A stretch of DNA of 64,000 bases from Clostridium culturomicium. Its GTDB lineage: Bacteria > Bacillota > Clostridia > Clostridiales > Clostridiaceae. The notes under the pieces were generated by a model. That model saw nothing but the letters and a program-made list of their open reading frames with translations, ran no database searches and was not told the DNA's origin. The stretch lies in contig NZ_CCXK01000017.1 of NCBI RefSeq assembly GCF_000821305.1, positions 1,180,159-1,244,158 of the forward strand, read 5' to 3'. Positions 33,967 to 43,380 of the stretch are shown here, piece after piece; position 1 is the stretch's first letter, and the number at the start of each line of letters is the position of its first letter. The position numbers were made by a program, and so were the translations under genes.

Positions 33967-35082
33967 TTATTTACAGTTTTCTCTTATAAATTTTCCCATT
34001 TCTATTGCACAATCTTCACTTTGTGGATAAACCCCGATATTGTCACCATAAGCATGGCCAAATCCCTTATAAAGGATAGTTTTTGTTTTAACTCCAGCTT
34101 TATTTAACTTAACAGCATAAGCCATACATTCTATTGCTAAGAAATCATGCTCTCCAAATGTCACTAGTGTTGGCGGCATTCCTGTTACATCTGCCATATA
34201 CGGAGTTAAGTAAGTATTATTTATGTCGGTTGTACCTAATAAATCCCCTAACATAGAAGATGCACCACCATCTCCCCCCATCATTGTAAGAGTTGTTGTA
34301 ATTACACTTTTATGCTTTGGATATATTTCATATTTATCTAAAGTCCATGTACTTAATTCATCACTAATTCCAGCCATATTTACTGTAGGATAAAGAAGCA
34401 TTTGTGCTCTAACCATCCCAGTTCCTAGTTCTTTATCTCTTGTAGTACAGTATTGTGTAAGATTTCCCCCTGCACTATCTCCACTAACAACAATTTTATT
34501 TTTGTCAGCTCCAATGGCTTCTGCATTTTCATAAACCCACTTTAATACTGTAAAGCAGTCTGTATGTCCTGTTGGATACGGATTTTCTGGTGCAAGTCTA
34601 TAATCTACAGAAACTGCATGTATATTTTCATTTTCCACAATCAGCTTTATCAATTCCTCAACTACATCTGGAGAACCAGCAAAGAATCCGCCTCCGTGAA
34701 TAAAATAAAGTATTGGTGAATTCTCAACTTTATTTTCTGGATGATAAATTCTTATTGAAATATCATATCCATCCTCTGCTTTAACTGTCATCTTTTCTAT
34801 TGTTATATTACTTTCAGCAGTTGGCACACTCTTTACACCATTAAACATTTTTCTTAATCTTGCTATAGATTTTGGTGAAGCATCCATCTTCATCATACTC
34901 TTCGGCATAATCTTCATCATTAAAGCCATTTTCTTTGTATCCTTGTATAATCGTGGATCCATGGCTCCCTTATCATCACAGTCTGGAAGATTTTTAACAA
35001 GGACATCAATTCCATTGATAACCTTTACTTCCTGGCGCTCCTCAATTTTCTTCAATAACTCATTACTATATTTTCTTGACAT
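33967..35082 (-). CDS. Alpha/beta hydrolase, HSL-type esterase
   Basis: The 371-residue esterase has the oxyanion HGGG motif (YFIHGGGFFAG), the nucleophile elbow GDSAGG, and a late His (GFGHAYGDN), all typical for the hormone-sensitive-lipase family. No signal peptide, so it is cytoplasmic. Together with GH3 it may deacylate imported oligosaccharides. First gene of a three-gene operon; a 14-base inverted repeat lies 100 bases upstream. Confidence 0.85.
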   Translation of the reverse strand: MSRKYSNELLKKIEERQEVKVINGIDVLVKNLPDCDDKGAMDPRLYKDTKKMALMMKIMPKSMMKMDASPKSIARLRKMFNGVKSVPTAESNITIEKMTVKAEDGYDISIRIYHPENKVENSPILYFIHGGGFFAGSPDVVEELIKLIVENENIHAVSVDYRLAPENPYPTGHTDCFTVLKWVYENAEAIGADKNKIVVSGDSAGGNLTQYCTTRDKELGTGMVRAQMLLYPTVNMAGISDELSTWTLDKYEIYPKHKSVITTTLTMMGGDGGASSMLGDLLGTTDINNTYLTPYMADVTGMPPTLVTFGEHDFLAIECMAYAVKLNKAGVKTKTILYKGFGHAYGDNIGVYPQSEDCAIEMGKFIRENCK

Positions 35083-35180
35083 TGAAATCCCCCCTTATAC
35101 TAGTATATAATTTTATTCTAACTATATTATCAGAATATTTCCTTCCTTTTCTAGTTATCTTACTGGGTATATCTTGCTTT

Positions 35181-35221
35181 AGTTCACCTAAACTTAACCT
35201 ATGATTTAGTTTAGGTAAACT
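35181..35221. promoter_or_regulatory. Inverted repeat upstream of the esterase operon
   Basis: AGTTCACCTAAACT (35181-35194) and AGTTTAGGTAAACT (35208-35221) form an imperfect 14-base palindrome with a 13-base spacer. There is no T-run, so a repressor or activator site is more likely than a terminator. It is in the gap between the AraC-GH39 gene and the esterase gene. Confidence 0.55.
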
Positions 35222-35266
35222 TACTTATCAGTCCCTACTCTTTAAAAAATATGAAAAATACCTTCC

Positions 35267-37735
35267 TTAATATTGCTTTCTTATGGTTATCAGTTCAATT
35301 CCATGAGGCTTCAAATGAATATCTTTAACGAACTCTTCTTTTACTTCAGCTGTACTTACCCTTATTTGAGGTCTAGACATAGCTTTTAAGTATTCAACTT
35401 CTAAAGGACCTAACTCCTCTGGATATCCCATAGTTCCATAAATATCAAAGGCACTTCCCGAAGTTCTATCCAAAATTTGTTCTGTTATTAAGTATCTACC
35501 CTTTAATCCTTTTAATTTAATATTTAAATCTATCGGAGCTTTTTCCTCAAAAACCTCATATCTGTTTTTAAAATTTAAAAGAGAGTTATCTCCATTTTGG
35601 AAAGCTCTATCATAAAATACATAATTAAAAGCTAAGATCTGAATATCCTGACCTTTTCTTGTTATAATATAGTCCTCTCCTTCATAAAGAATTTCATCTC
35701 CAAGACAGCTTAAAAAATAATAAGCATAATAAGAAGGCTTCTTTATTCCTTGTGCTGTAATCATACCAAAGCCCCCACTGAACACTGGCTGAATATAATC
35801 ATCCTCTTCAAATATATCTGATATATTCCAGAAACCAAGACTACTTAACTTACCTTTATTTCTTAATGCGTTGTAAATAATAAAGCAGGCTGCAAACATG
35901 GTATCTAAAAGATAATTCCCATGCCTTGCTGACAGATTAAACTCTGTAATATGAACCTCTTTAATAGGGTTATTAAATTTTCTAAGCTGCTCTTGATAAA
36001 AATCTACACATTCTTTAACATGATTTTTACCACCGAGAATAGGTATAATTTCACCATTAGTCTTTTGATGCATATTTTTTTCACCATAAATATGATAGGT
36101 AAAATAATCCAGCCTTAATTTGCTATTATTAATGAATTCTATAAAGTCTTGAAGCCAATAACCAGCGAAATTCATCTTATGCATTATTGCTGGACCTGCT
36201 ATTCTTAGCTTTTTATCTTTACTTAAAATAACCTCCACTGTTGCTCTATAAAGTTCAAAATACTCCTCCTGGGTGCCTGTCCACATGTAATCAGGTTCAT
36301 TCCAAATTTCAAAGTACCACAGCCTTACTTCTTCAATTCCATAACGATTTATACAGTGTGAAATAAAACTGTCTATGAGCTTTGTCCACGCTTTCAAATC
36401 CTTAGGCTTTGATATATTTCCCTTATACCAAAATACAGTATTTTGTGAACTTGCTAATTCTTTAGGCATAAAGGTAAAATCAAAAAAAGGTTTTAAATTT
36501 AAATGTTTAAAAAAATTTATAACTTTATCTACATAAATCCAGTTAAATTCATACTCACCATTACTAGAAGGTCTAATTACTCTCATCTCATCACTGAAAA
36601 TACCATGAAATCTAATATACTTGAATCCAATTTCATTCACTGCCTCTTTAAGCTGCTGCTGTAAATCTGCTCTTAAACAATCAAAGGCTCTTCCAACAGT
36701 CATGACCTTACTCCAATAATGCTCCAGCTTTTCTCCTTTCACCGAAACATCACAACTAGAAATATTTTTACTCTTCACCAAAGTACTTTGTACACTAATG
36801 CCTTCTCTTTTCAGCTCATATTCTTGAAGCTTATTCATTGCATATATTGAATCGAACTCCATATAAGCCATTTTGTCACTTTGAGCAGTTATATCGAACT
36901 TTTTTATTTTTCTATATTCACTAGGAGTAATTTCGTAAAAATCTCTAAAGGTTTTATTAAAAGCCTTCACACTGGCAAAACCATTTTCAATTGCCACCTG
37001 GCTGATTAATTTATCCGTTTCATCAAGGTCTGCCACTGCTTTATGCAGCCTTATAAAGCTCAAATACTCCTGAAAAGTAAGTCCAACCTTTTCTTTGAAA
37101 AAATGAGATATATAAAAGGTGCTTAAAAACTCACTTTTAGCAATATGTTCTAGTGTTATCTTTTCTGAATAATGGTCCTCCACATATTCCATAATCCTTT
37201 TTATCCTTGGAAGGTCCTTCTCCACAATATCTTTTTTGCCACCTTTCTCTTCATACTTTGGTATATTTCGTATTATTGTAGCCATCAAATTATTTAGTAT
37301 TCCTTCAATAACAAGCTGGTATCCTTCAGCAGATTTATTATATTCTCTTACTATCTGTGCCATATAAGCCCTAATCTGCTCAAAGACCTTTTCTTCAATG
37401 GCTTTTCCATTACTACCCTGAAATATAAACTTCATATCCTGTAATTCTGGAAATGTTTTATAATAAAAAGCTGGATTAATCTGTATTGCTGCCATGATAT
37501 TATCGCCATTTGCCACAGTACTGTGAATTTCATTGGAATTAATAAAAAACACATCATCTTCCTCTAACTCATATCTTTTATTATTAACACTTACTGTTAT
37601 ACGCCCCTTCAGAACCAGTAATATTTCAATCTCTCTATGCCAGTGAAGCTTAAATTTATTTATGCTATGTACAAGTATATTTGCATTTAACCCCTGCTTA
37701 TAGCGAATCATTTCATAACTTGACACTATAGCCAC
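35267..37735 (-). CDS. AraC-type regulator fused to a GH39 glycosidase domain
   Basis: The 822-residue protein has three parts: an AraC cupin domain (about residues 10-130; LHWHREIEILLVLKGR), a double helix-turn-helix (about 185-282; LSTFYISHFFKEKVGLTFQEYL), and a GH39 (beta-xylosidase-like) barrel (about 340-800). Both GH39 catalytic glutamates are visible: acid/base in FEIWNEPD and nucleophile in HITEFN. It could sense and process xylo-oligosaccharide or use the barrel as a binding domain. It is next to the esterase-PAP2-GH3 operon and probably controls it. Confidence 0.85.
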   Translation of the reverse strand: MAIVSSYEMIRYKQGLNANILVHSINKFKLHWHREIEILLVLKGRITVSVNNKRYELEEDDVFFINSNEIHSTVANGDNIMAAIQINPAFYYKTFPELQDMKFIFQGSNGKAIEEKVFEQIRAYMAQIVREYNKSAEGYQLVIEGILNNLMATIIRNIPKYEEKGGKKDIVEKDLPRIKRIMEYVEDHYSEKITLEHIAKSEFLSTFYISHFFKEKVGLTFQEYLSFIRLHKAVADLDETDKLISQVAIENGFASVKAFNKTFRDFYEITPSEYRKIKKFDITAQSDKMAYMEFDSIYAMNKLQEYELKREGISVQSTLVKSKNISSCDVSVKGEKLEHYWSKVMTVGRAFDCLRADLQQQLKEAVNEIGFKYIRFHGIFSDEMRVIRPSSNGEYEFNWIYVDKVINFFKHLNLKPFFDFTFMPKELASSQNTVFWYKGNISKPKDLKAWTKLIDSFISHCINRYGIEEVRLWYFEIWNEPDYMWTGTQEEYFELYRATVEVILSKDKKLRIAGPAIMHKMNFAGYWLQDFIEFINNSKLRLDYFTYHIYGEKNMHQKTNGEIIPILGGKNHVKECVDFYQEQLRKFNNPIKEVHITEFNLSARHGNYLLDTMFAACFIIYNALRNKGKLSSLGFWNISDIFEEDDYIQPVFSGGFGMITAQGIKKPSYYAYYFLSCLGDEILYEGEDYIITRKGQDIQILAFNYVFYDRAFQNGDNSLLNFKNRYEVFEEKAPIDLNIKLKGLKGRYLITEQILDRTSGSAFDIYGTMGYPEELGPLEVEYLKAMSRPQIRVSTAEVKEEFVKDIHLKPHGIELITIRKQY

Positions 37736-37824
37736 CCCCTTAAGTCTTAAGAATTATAATTTCAATTTCATTCCTTAAGCATGTTTCATAAATCCTTCTC
37801 AAAATACATGTGATGATATTTATA

Positions 37825-37859
37825 ATGTTATAATATTTCGTTTCTAAATATTATAACAT
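37825..37859. promoter_or_regulatory. Perfect 14-base inverted repeat upstream of the AraC-GH39 gene
   Basis: ATGTTATAATATTT and its exact complement flank a 7-base spacer, 90 bases before the start codon. Each arm contains TATAAT, so the site overlaps a possible promoter on either strand. Apart from this and the terminator at 38007-38045, the 345-base gap 37736-38079 holds nothing I can recognise. Confidence 0.55.
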
Positions 37860-38006
37860 GTTTTATATTGAAACCCATCTCGCTTCTCCCATAAATTTCC
37901 ATAGTTTTAATTCCCTATTTTATTTGATTTCATTAATTAACATTAATTCCTAGATGTATGTATAATATCCATTCCTTCTCATTTTCTTTTTAAAATGAAA
38001 ATAAAA

Positions 38007-38045
38007 CCTAAGGCTTAAGTAGTACACATTTACTTCAGCCTTAGG
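38007..38045 (-). terminator. Intrinsic terminator after the PHP-ATPase gene
   Basis: CCTAAGGCT...AGCCTTAGG with inner pairs AAGTA/TACTT, followed on the minus strand by TTTTATTTTCATTTT. Confidence 0.8.
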
Positions 38046-38079
38046 CTATTTTAATTTCACATTTATCTAATAAACCTTA

Positions 38080-40044
38080 TTATAAGAAATTATATTTACT
38101 CATTCTTGTTTTGAATGAATCTTGCCCACCTTCTAATTCATCTATGACCCTTGCTTTAATTTTATTATTATCCAAAGAACCATAAACCTCCAACCAACTT
38201 CTAACATAGCTAACATCCATCACCATTATATTTTCAGCGTCACCAACCACAGGAATATTTGCATTCTGCGTAATAAAAATTATTTGGTTTTGTTCCTTGA
38301 TATCCTGAATGTACTTAACGAATTCCTCATAAATATATTTACCATTTAAATTACATTCTGGCTCATCAATAAATATTGGAATATGATTATTAGAGGTCTT
38401 AATAAACTCCATTATAAGAGTAGTTACTGCTACTGTTTTCTGACCCGTGGACAAATCCTTAAATTCTCTGTAAATATATTTGCTTTGTTTTCCTGTTCTT
38501 TTATTAGTATTTACCAAAATAGAAATATTTCTTAACTCACCTGATTCTATGTTGTACTTTATTTTAATTTTATCTTTTAAAACTTCATTTAACTTCTCAA
38601 AATTTAAATTATATCTAAAATTACATCTTAAAGCCAACTCCTTGAAAATCTCTTCACAATTACTTCTTTCAATTAAAGCAGCCAATTCACTTTGAGCAAA
38701 ATAAAAAACTGAAAAGCTTCTTAGAAATTTTAACAATTCTTCATTAGTTAAAGTCCTAAATTTAGATTCCTGCAGCTTATATCCCTTAATCCATTTACTT
38801 ATATCCAGGTTATCGTCTTTAAAATCCCAATTATTGTCAACACACGGATTACAAGCTATACAATAATCTTCATTATAATATCTAATATAAATTAGGATTA
38901 ATTCACACTCCTGAATTTGTTTTTTAATAGTTAAGTTTATGGCTTTTTCTTTTAAACAGCTTACAATAAAATTCAATATAATAGATTTACCACTACCACC
39001 TTTGCCAATTATACAATTTAGATTTTTGCTAAAAGGATAATATGTAAACTCCACACTAGGCTTTGACAAAAAACCACCTTTAATAACCATTCCTCTTACA
39101 AAAGGAATCTCCACTTTATCATTAATTTTTTCCTTAACTCGATGCTCTGGATCCTTTAATGCAAATCTTAAAGAATTAAAGGAAGGTCTATCCATTTTTA
39201 TATACATGAAATTATGCCCTATTTCTTCAATACAATGAGCATCCGAATCCTTAAGATATGCAACCGGAGTATCTCTATAATAAACACTATTCCTATTTTC
39301 CAAGGTTTCTCTTACTATATCCTTATACTCATAATTTGTAAAACCTATGGCATCCACATATTTACTTATTAAAATTTCTACCTTTGATACCCCATTTAAA
39401 GGTGTAAGCATATCCTTAATCTTTGTCTTTTGAGCGTTATTGTCTAAATGAGGTATATACACTATCCCCTTTGCCCTTCTAATAGTCTGTACCACATCCA
39501 TTTCACTTTTATAAGTGAAAATCTTATGTCCTGCCTCTCCTAAACCATTTAAATCATACTTAATGTATTCCCATACCTTTTCATAATTATCTACTTCAAA
39601 GATTGCAATAATGTGAGTTCCATTAAAACATGTGATTTCAACCCCTGGAAGAACTTCAAACTTTCTAGGTACTGTAGCTATGTTACACCTATACTTCACA
39701 TTTGCTTCAGCAATTTTCTTAAACCAGCTCATATTATCATGATCCGTTATGGCAATTAAGTTTAATTCCTTCACAGTATAAGCCTCATGAATAATTAAAA
39801 GGGCCATGAGTTCGTCCTTATTGCGATATAATTCTATAAATTTAGGATTATCAAAGAGGCCCTTAGCCCTCGCTATTTCTTCTAAAGTTTCTTTATTTAC
39901 CTTCTCATACTTTCTTCCACCCACCATATAATCTTGCCTTGAACCTGGAGTGTGTATATGCAGATCAACCTTATAAAAATTTGCGGTTCTAACCTTTCGA
40001 TTTAACTCATTAAATTGCTCATATATTATTTTCCTTAGCTCCAT
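38080..40044 (-). CDS. PHP-domain phosphoesterase fused to an AAA/ABC-type ATPase (TrlF-like)
   Basis: The protein has about 654 residues from the ATG at 40044, which has GAGGTGG 4 bases upstream; longer readings lack a ribosome site. The N-terminal PHP domain carries its metal ligands: DLHIHTPGS, ITDHDNMSW, GVEITCFNGTH, IPHLDNNA and DSDAHC. From about residue 300 an ATPase head follows: Walker A IIGKGGSGKS, ABC-like signature LSTGQK, Walker B IFIDEPECNL, then IFITQNAN in the H-loop place. No coiled coil is visible between. Proteins of this layout are annotated as TrlF-like and some are linked to genome defence; the function is not proven. Confidence 0.75.
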   Translation of the reverse strand: MELRKIIYEQFNELNRKVRTANFYKVDLHIHTPGSRQDYMVGGRKYEKVNKETLEEIARAKGLFDNPKFIELYRNKDELMALLIIHEAYTVKELNLIAITDHDNMSWFKKIAEANVKYRCNIATVPRKFEVLPGVEITCFNGTHIIAIFEVDNYEKVWEYIKYDLNGLGEAGHKIFTYKSEMDVVQTIRRAKGIVYIPHLDNNAQKTKIKDMLTPLNGVSKVEILISKYVDAIGFTNYEYKDIVRETLENRNSVYYRDTPVAYLKDSDAHCIEEIGHNFMYIKMDRPSFNSLRFALKDPEHRVKEKINDKVEIPFVRGMVIKGGFLSKPSVEFTYYPFSKNLNCIIGKGGSGKSIILNFIVSCLKEKAINLTIKKQIQECELILIYIRYYNEDYCIACNPCVDNNWDFKDDNLDISKWIKGYKLQESKFRTLTNEELLKFLRSFSVFYFAQSELAALIERSNCEEIFKELALRCNFRYNLNFEKLNEVLKDKIKIKYNIESGELRNISILVNTNKRTGKQSKYIYREFKDLSTGQKTVAVTTLIMEFIKTSNNHIPIFIDEPECNLNGKYIYEEFVKYIQDIKEQNQIIFITQNANIPVVGDAENIMVMDVSYVRSWLEVYGSLDNNKIKARVIDELEGGQDSFKTRMSKYNFL

Positions 40045-40354
40045 ATAACCACCTCTACTTATTTTATAGGAGACTATAGTTTGTGTTATGTCTCTCCCCT
40101 CTTTAAACAAGTAATCAATTAAAATAAAAATATATGATACAGTATATGAAGATAAGACTGCATATTCCATTGAAGATTTTTTATTTTCATAATTTATTAA
40201 TTATAAATTTGCTTTGGAAATTGTTTAAGTATATAATTTAGTAATATAAAAATGAAACTCTTTCTAATATTATTAGAAGGAATACTTACTACTCTCAAAT
40301 TAAAGATTGGGAGTATCACTTATAAATACAAATAACCTATCAGGAGGCTTACTT

Positions 40355-41311
40355 ATGAGAAGAATAATAATTGATACTGATACAGGTGCAGATGATGCTG
40401 TTGCTCTTATAATGGCTCTTAAATCCAATGATGTTAAGGTTGAAGCAATAACAACTGTGGCTGGTAATGTTCCTTTAGACTTAGCAACTAAAAATGCTTT
40501 AATGTGTATTGAGGTTGCAGACGGACAAACTCCTCCCCTTTATGTAGGTGCTGCAAGGCCCTTATTTCGTGACCTTGTAAATTCCTTTGGAGTCCACGGA
40601 CATGACGGAATGGGAGACCGTGACTTAATCCATCCAACTCTAAAACCAGAAAAGGGACATGCCGTTGATGCTATTATTGAAATAGTTGAAAATAATCCAG
40701 GAGAAATCGAACTGGTAACCATCGGTCCAGCTACAAACATAGCTCTAGCAATCTTAAAGGCACCAGAAACCATGAAAAAGGTAAAGCACATCTACTCCAT
40801 GGGAACTGCAGGCTTTGGTCCTGGAAATACCACTCCAGTGGCAGAATTTAACGTATATGTGGATGCAGATGCCTACAGCATAGTGCTTAAAGCCGGTATA
40901 CCAATGACCATAATCGGCTTTGATTTATGTGGAGGAGAAGCTGCCTTTAATAAGGAGGAGCTTGACTTCCTAGAAGCTCATGTCAGCCCTCAAGCAGACT
41001 TTATAACTAAATGTACAAACAATCTTTTAAAATACAACCTGAAATTAACTGGAGACCACATAGTTGATTTAGCTGATGCTGTTGCCATGGGGGTTGTTCT
41101 TTGGGGTGATGAAATCGTAAAAGAAAGCAAGGACTGCTACTGCTACACCTGCACTCAGGAGGAAGCTGCATATGGACAAGTTATCCTTCATGATGGCAGT
41201 GAATACTGCATCCCTGAAAGTTTCTGGAAGTATACTCCAAATGCCACAGTTGTTAAGACCATCAATAATAAATTATATAAAGAGAAATTAATTAAAATAA
41301 TAATTCATTAA
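40355..41311 (+). CDS. Inosine-uridine preferring nucleoside hydrolase
   Basis: The 318-residue enzyme cleaves the N-glycosidic bond of ribonucleosides, freeing base and ribose. The calcium-binding cluster DTDTGADDAVAL is at residues 6-17; TIGPATNIA and a C-terminal HDGSE motif are also typical. The ATG at 40355 follows AGGAGG by 8 bases; a TTG at 40307 would add residues without support. A candidate leader hairpin (ACTCTCAA/TTGGGAGT, 40285-40312) precedes it. Monocistronic. Released ribose could feed the ribokinase at 13 kb. Confidence 0.88.
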   Translation: MRRIIIDTDTGADDAVALIMALKSNDVKVEAITTVAGNVPLDLATKNALMCIEVADGQTPPLYVGAARPLFRDLVNSFGVHGHDGMGDRDLIHPTLKPEKGHAVDAIIEIVENNPGEIELVTIGPATNIALAILKAPETMKKVKHIYSMGTAGFGPGNTTPVAEFNVYVDADAYSIVLKAGIPMTIIGFDLCGGEAAFNKEELDFLEAHVSPQADFITKCTNNLLKYNLKLTGDHIVDLADAVAMGVVLWGDEIVKESKDCYCYTCTQEEAAYGQVILHDGSEYCIPESFWKYTPNATVVKTINNKLYKEKLIKIIIH

Positions 41312-41356
41312 TTCTTATTGAATTATTATCTTAATACATTTAATTGTTTTTAAGAC

Positions 41357-41390
41357 AGCCACTCATATTTTTTATGAATGGCTATTTTTT
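41357..41390 (+). terminator. Intrinsic terminator after nucleoside hydrolase
   Basis: AGCCACTCAT / ATGAATGGCT (one mismatch) followed by ATTTTTT. Confidence 0.75.
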
Positions 41391-41511
41391 ATTGCTAATC
41401 AATTGCCTTACAGGTATTGCTATCAATATAGTCATTGTAGTAATATGGTAATATATACATTATTAGGGGAGCGAAATATCGTTGAATAAAATCTCATAGG
41501 GGGAATAAATT

Positions 41512-42645
41512 ATGGAAAAGAGAACATATAAAAATACAAATCTAAAAGTTTCACTGCTTGGTCTTGGATGTATGAGACTACCACTTGTTGAAGGAAGCAC
41601 TACAGACATTGATTATGATAAGGCTCAAGAAATTGTTGATTATGCTTATTCTAACGGTGTAAATTACTTTGATACAGCTTACCCATACCATGGAGGAAAA
41701 TCCGAAAAATTTGTTGGTCATGCTTTAAAAAAATATCCACGTGAATCCTTTAATTTGGCTACCAAGCTTCCAATCTGGTTAATAAAAGAAGAAAGTGACG
41801 TGGAAAGGATATTCAATGAACAGCTTGCGAACTGCCAAACAGATTACTTTGATTTCTATCTTTGTCATGCTCTTGATGCATCAAAATTCCAAACTATAAA
41901 GGACTTTAATATATTTGAATTCCTTATGAAGAAAAAAGAAGAAGGCCAAATTCGTCATTTAGGTTTTTCTTTTCACGATAAACCAGAGGTGTTAGCAGAA
42001 ATAGCCGATGAATACCCTTGGGATTTTGCCCAAATTCAACTAAACTACCTAGACTGGGAATTATATAACTCTAAAGAGCAATATGAAATTCTTGCTGAAA
42101 GAGAAATCCCTTGCATCATAATGGAGCCAGTGCGAGGAGGTACCCTTGCAAACCCATGTGAAGAATCAAATGAAATCTTTAAGGCTGCCCGCCCTGATAT
42201 GAGTATCGCTTCTTGGGCAATCCGATATGCAGCTACCTTCCCAAATGTTTTGACAGTTTTAAGTGGTATGTCTAACATGGAGCAAGTGAAGGATAACGTG
42301 GCAACTATGACTAATTTTGAACCATTAAATGAAGCCGATAAAAAGGTAGTTGAAGCTGCCCTAGATGCTTATAAAAAGAATAACACTATACCTTGCACAG
42401 GCTGCCGTTACTGCATGGACTGCCCAATAGGTGTTGATATTCCTGAAGTCTTTAAAGTTTACAATAATTATGCTGTAAGTAAATTTAAAGCCGTATTCAA
42501 AACAGCTTATGGGTCACTTAAGGATTCTTCAAAATCTCACAACTGTATAAGTTGTGGTGCTTGTGTAAGTCAATGTCCTCAAGGCATAAATATTCCTGAA
42601 AAAATGAGTGAAATCACAGAACTCGTTAAAGATATGAATAATTAG
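41512..42645 (+). CDS. Aldo/keto reductase with C-terminal ferredoxin-type 4Fe-4S domain
   Basis: The 377-residue protein has an AKR barrel with the catalytic tetrad: Asp/Tyr in FDTAYPYHGG, Lys in ATKLP and His in YLCHALD. After residue 275 a ferredoxin-like part follows with two cysteine clusters, CTGCRYCMDCP and CISCGACVSQCP, so it could exchange electrons with iron-sulphur partners. This two-part form is common in clostridia; the substrate is unknown. Start: AGGGGG 8 bases upstream. Monocistronic with a strong terminator. Confidence 0.88.
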   Translation: MEKRTYKNTNLKVSLLGLGCMRLPLVEGSTTDIDYDKAQEIVDYAYSNGVNYFDTAYPYHGGKSEKFVGHALKKYPRESFNLATKLPIWLIKEESDVERIFNEQLANCQTDYFDFYLCHALDASKFQTIKDFNIFEFLMKKKEEGQIRHLGFSFHDKPEVLAEIADEYPWDFAQIQLNYLDWELYNSKEQYEILAEREIPCIIMEPVRGGTLANPCEESNEIFKAARPDMSIASWAIRYAATFPNVLTVLSGMSNMEQVKDNVATMTNFEPLNEADKKVVEAALDAYKKNNTIPCTGCRYCMDCPIGVDIPEVFKVYNNYAVSKFKAVFKTAYGSLKDSSKSHNCISCGACVSQCPQGINIPEKMSEITELVKDMNN

Positions 42646-42652
42646 ATAAAAT

Positions 42653-42687
42653 AAAAACAGTGCTTATAAATTTTAAGCACTGTTTTT
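42653..42687. terminator. Bidirectional intrinsic terminator
   Basis: A perfect 14-base repeat AAAAACAGTGCTTA / TAAGCACTGTTTTT separates the convergent reductase and membrane protein genes. Confidence 0.88.
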
Positions 42688-43186
42688 ATTCTTCTTCACT
42701 TTTACTTTTTTTTCTTCCAAAAGCTTTCTTAACTTTTTTACTCTTTTTCTCTACAACTTCTTCAACTGCATCTCTATAAAGGATCTCTTCAAATATTTTC
42801 CCACAAACATAAGTAATCATGGCAAATAACACAATAGTTCTATCCGAAATCATAATTCCGTCAATCATTGTTTCTATTAAAGAAATTAAAATAATGTCAA
42901 ATCCAACACAAAATATAAAGCCAATTGATTCGCTTATAAACTTATTCAATCTTCCCATTTCAGTAACTGCTAAAACATAGGCTTCCACAAAGGGCTCCAC
43001 AAAGAAAGCTGCTATTGTATAAATGAGAAAGAAAAATACCACATATGAAACTGCAGTATATTCAAAACCTAAAATATTTAAAATACCTGCCCCTATAATT
43101 ACAGAAATGGCAAAAAATATTATAAAGGATACAGCTAGTCCAGCAATTCCGAAAAATAAGCTCAAGACCTTTTTATTCTCGTTCAT
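42686..43186 (-). CDS. Hypothetical membrane protein with basic/acidic tail
   Basis: The 166-residue protein has about four hydrophobic helices (residues 8-35, 42-65, 85-108, 118-135) and a charged tail (KKSKKVKKAFGRKKSKSEEE). I do not recognise the family. Single gene, no clear partners. Confidence 0.6.
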   Translation of the reverse strand: MNENKKVLSLFFGIAGLAVSFIIFFAISVIIGAGILNILGFEYTAVSYVVFFFLIYTIAAFFVEPFVEAYVLAVTEMGRLNKFISESIGFIFCVGFDIILISLIETMIDGIMISDRTIVLFAMITYVCGKIFEEILYRDAVEEVVEKKSKKVKKAFGRKKSKSEEE

Positions 43187-43315
43187 CTACTTCTCCATTC
43201 TAATAAAATTTCTCATTATTATCTAATATGACTATAACACACTAAATTAAATCTTACAAACAATATACACAATATATTAATAAAATAAACAATAAGTTAT
43301 TTCTTTTGCACATAA

Positions 43316-43340
43316 AAAAAATCCAGCCAGCTGGATTTTT
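43316..43340. terminator. Intrinsic terminator after the DUF218 gene
   Basis: AATCCAGC / GCTGGATT with A7 and T5 flanks, 41 bases after the gene end. The interval 43187-43315 before it holds nothing recognisable. Confidence 0.75.
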
Positions 43341-43380
43341 CCTTATTTTCTACCATTTTAATTCATAATCTTTTATTTAC

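Noticed and set aside
40307..40354. Upstream TTG start of the nucleoside hydrolase ORF
   Set aside because: The extra 16 residues have no support. The ATG at 40355 has AGGAGG at the right distance and starts directly with the conserved IIIDTDTGADDA motif.
40200..40354. Purine riboswitch before the nucleoside hydrolase
   Set aside because: No aptamer core (paired loops with conserved T and C positions) is recognisable; only a single ACTCTCAA/TTGGGAGT hairpin.
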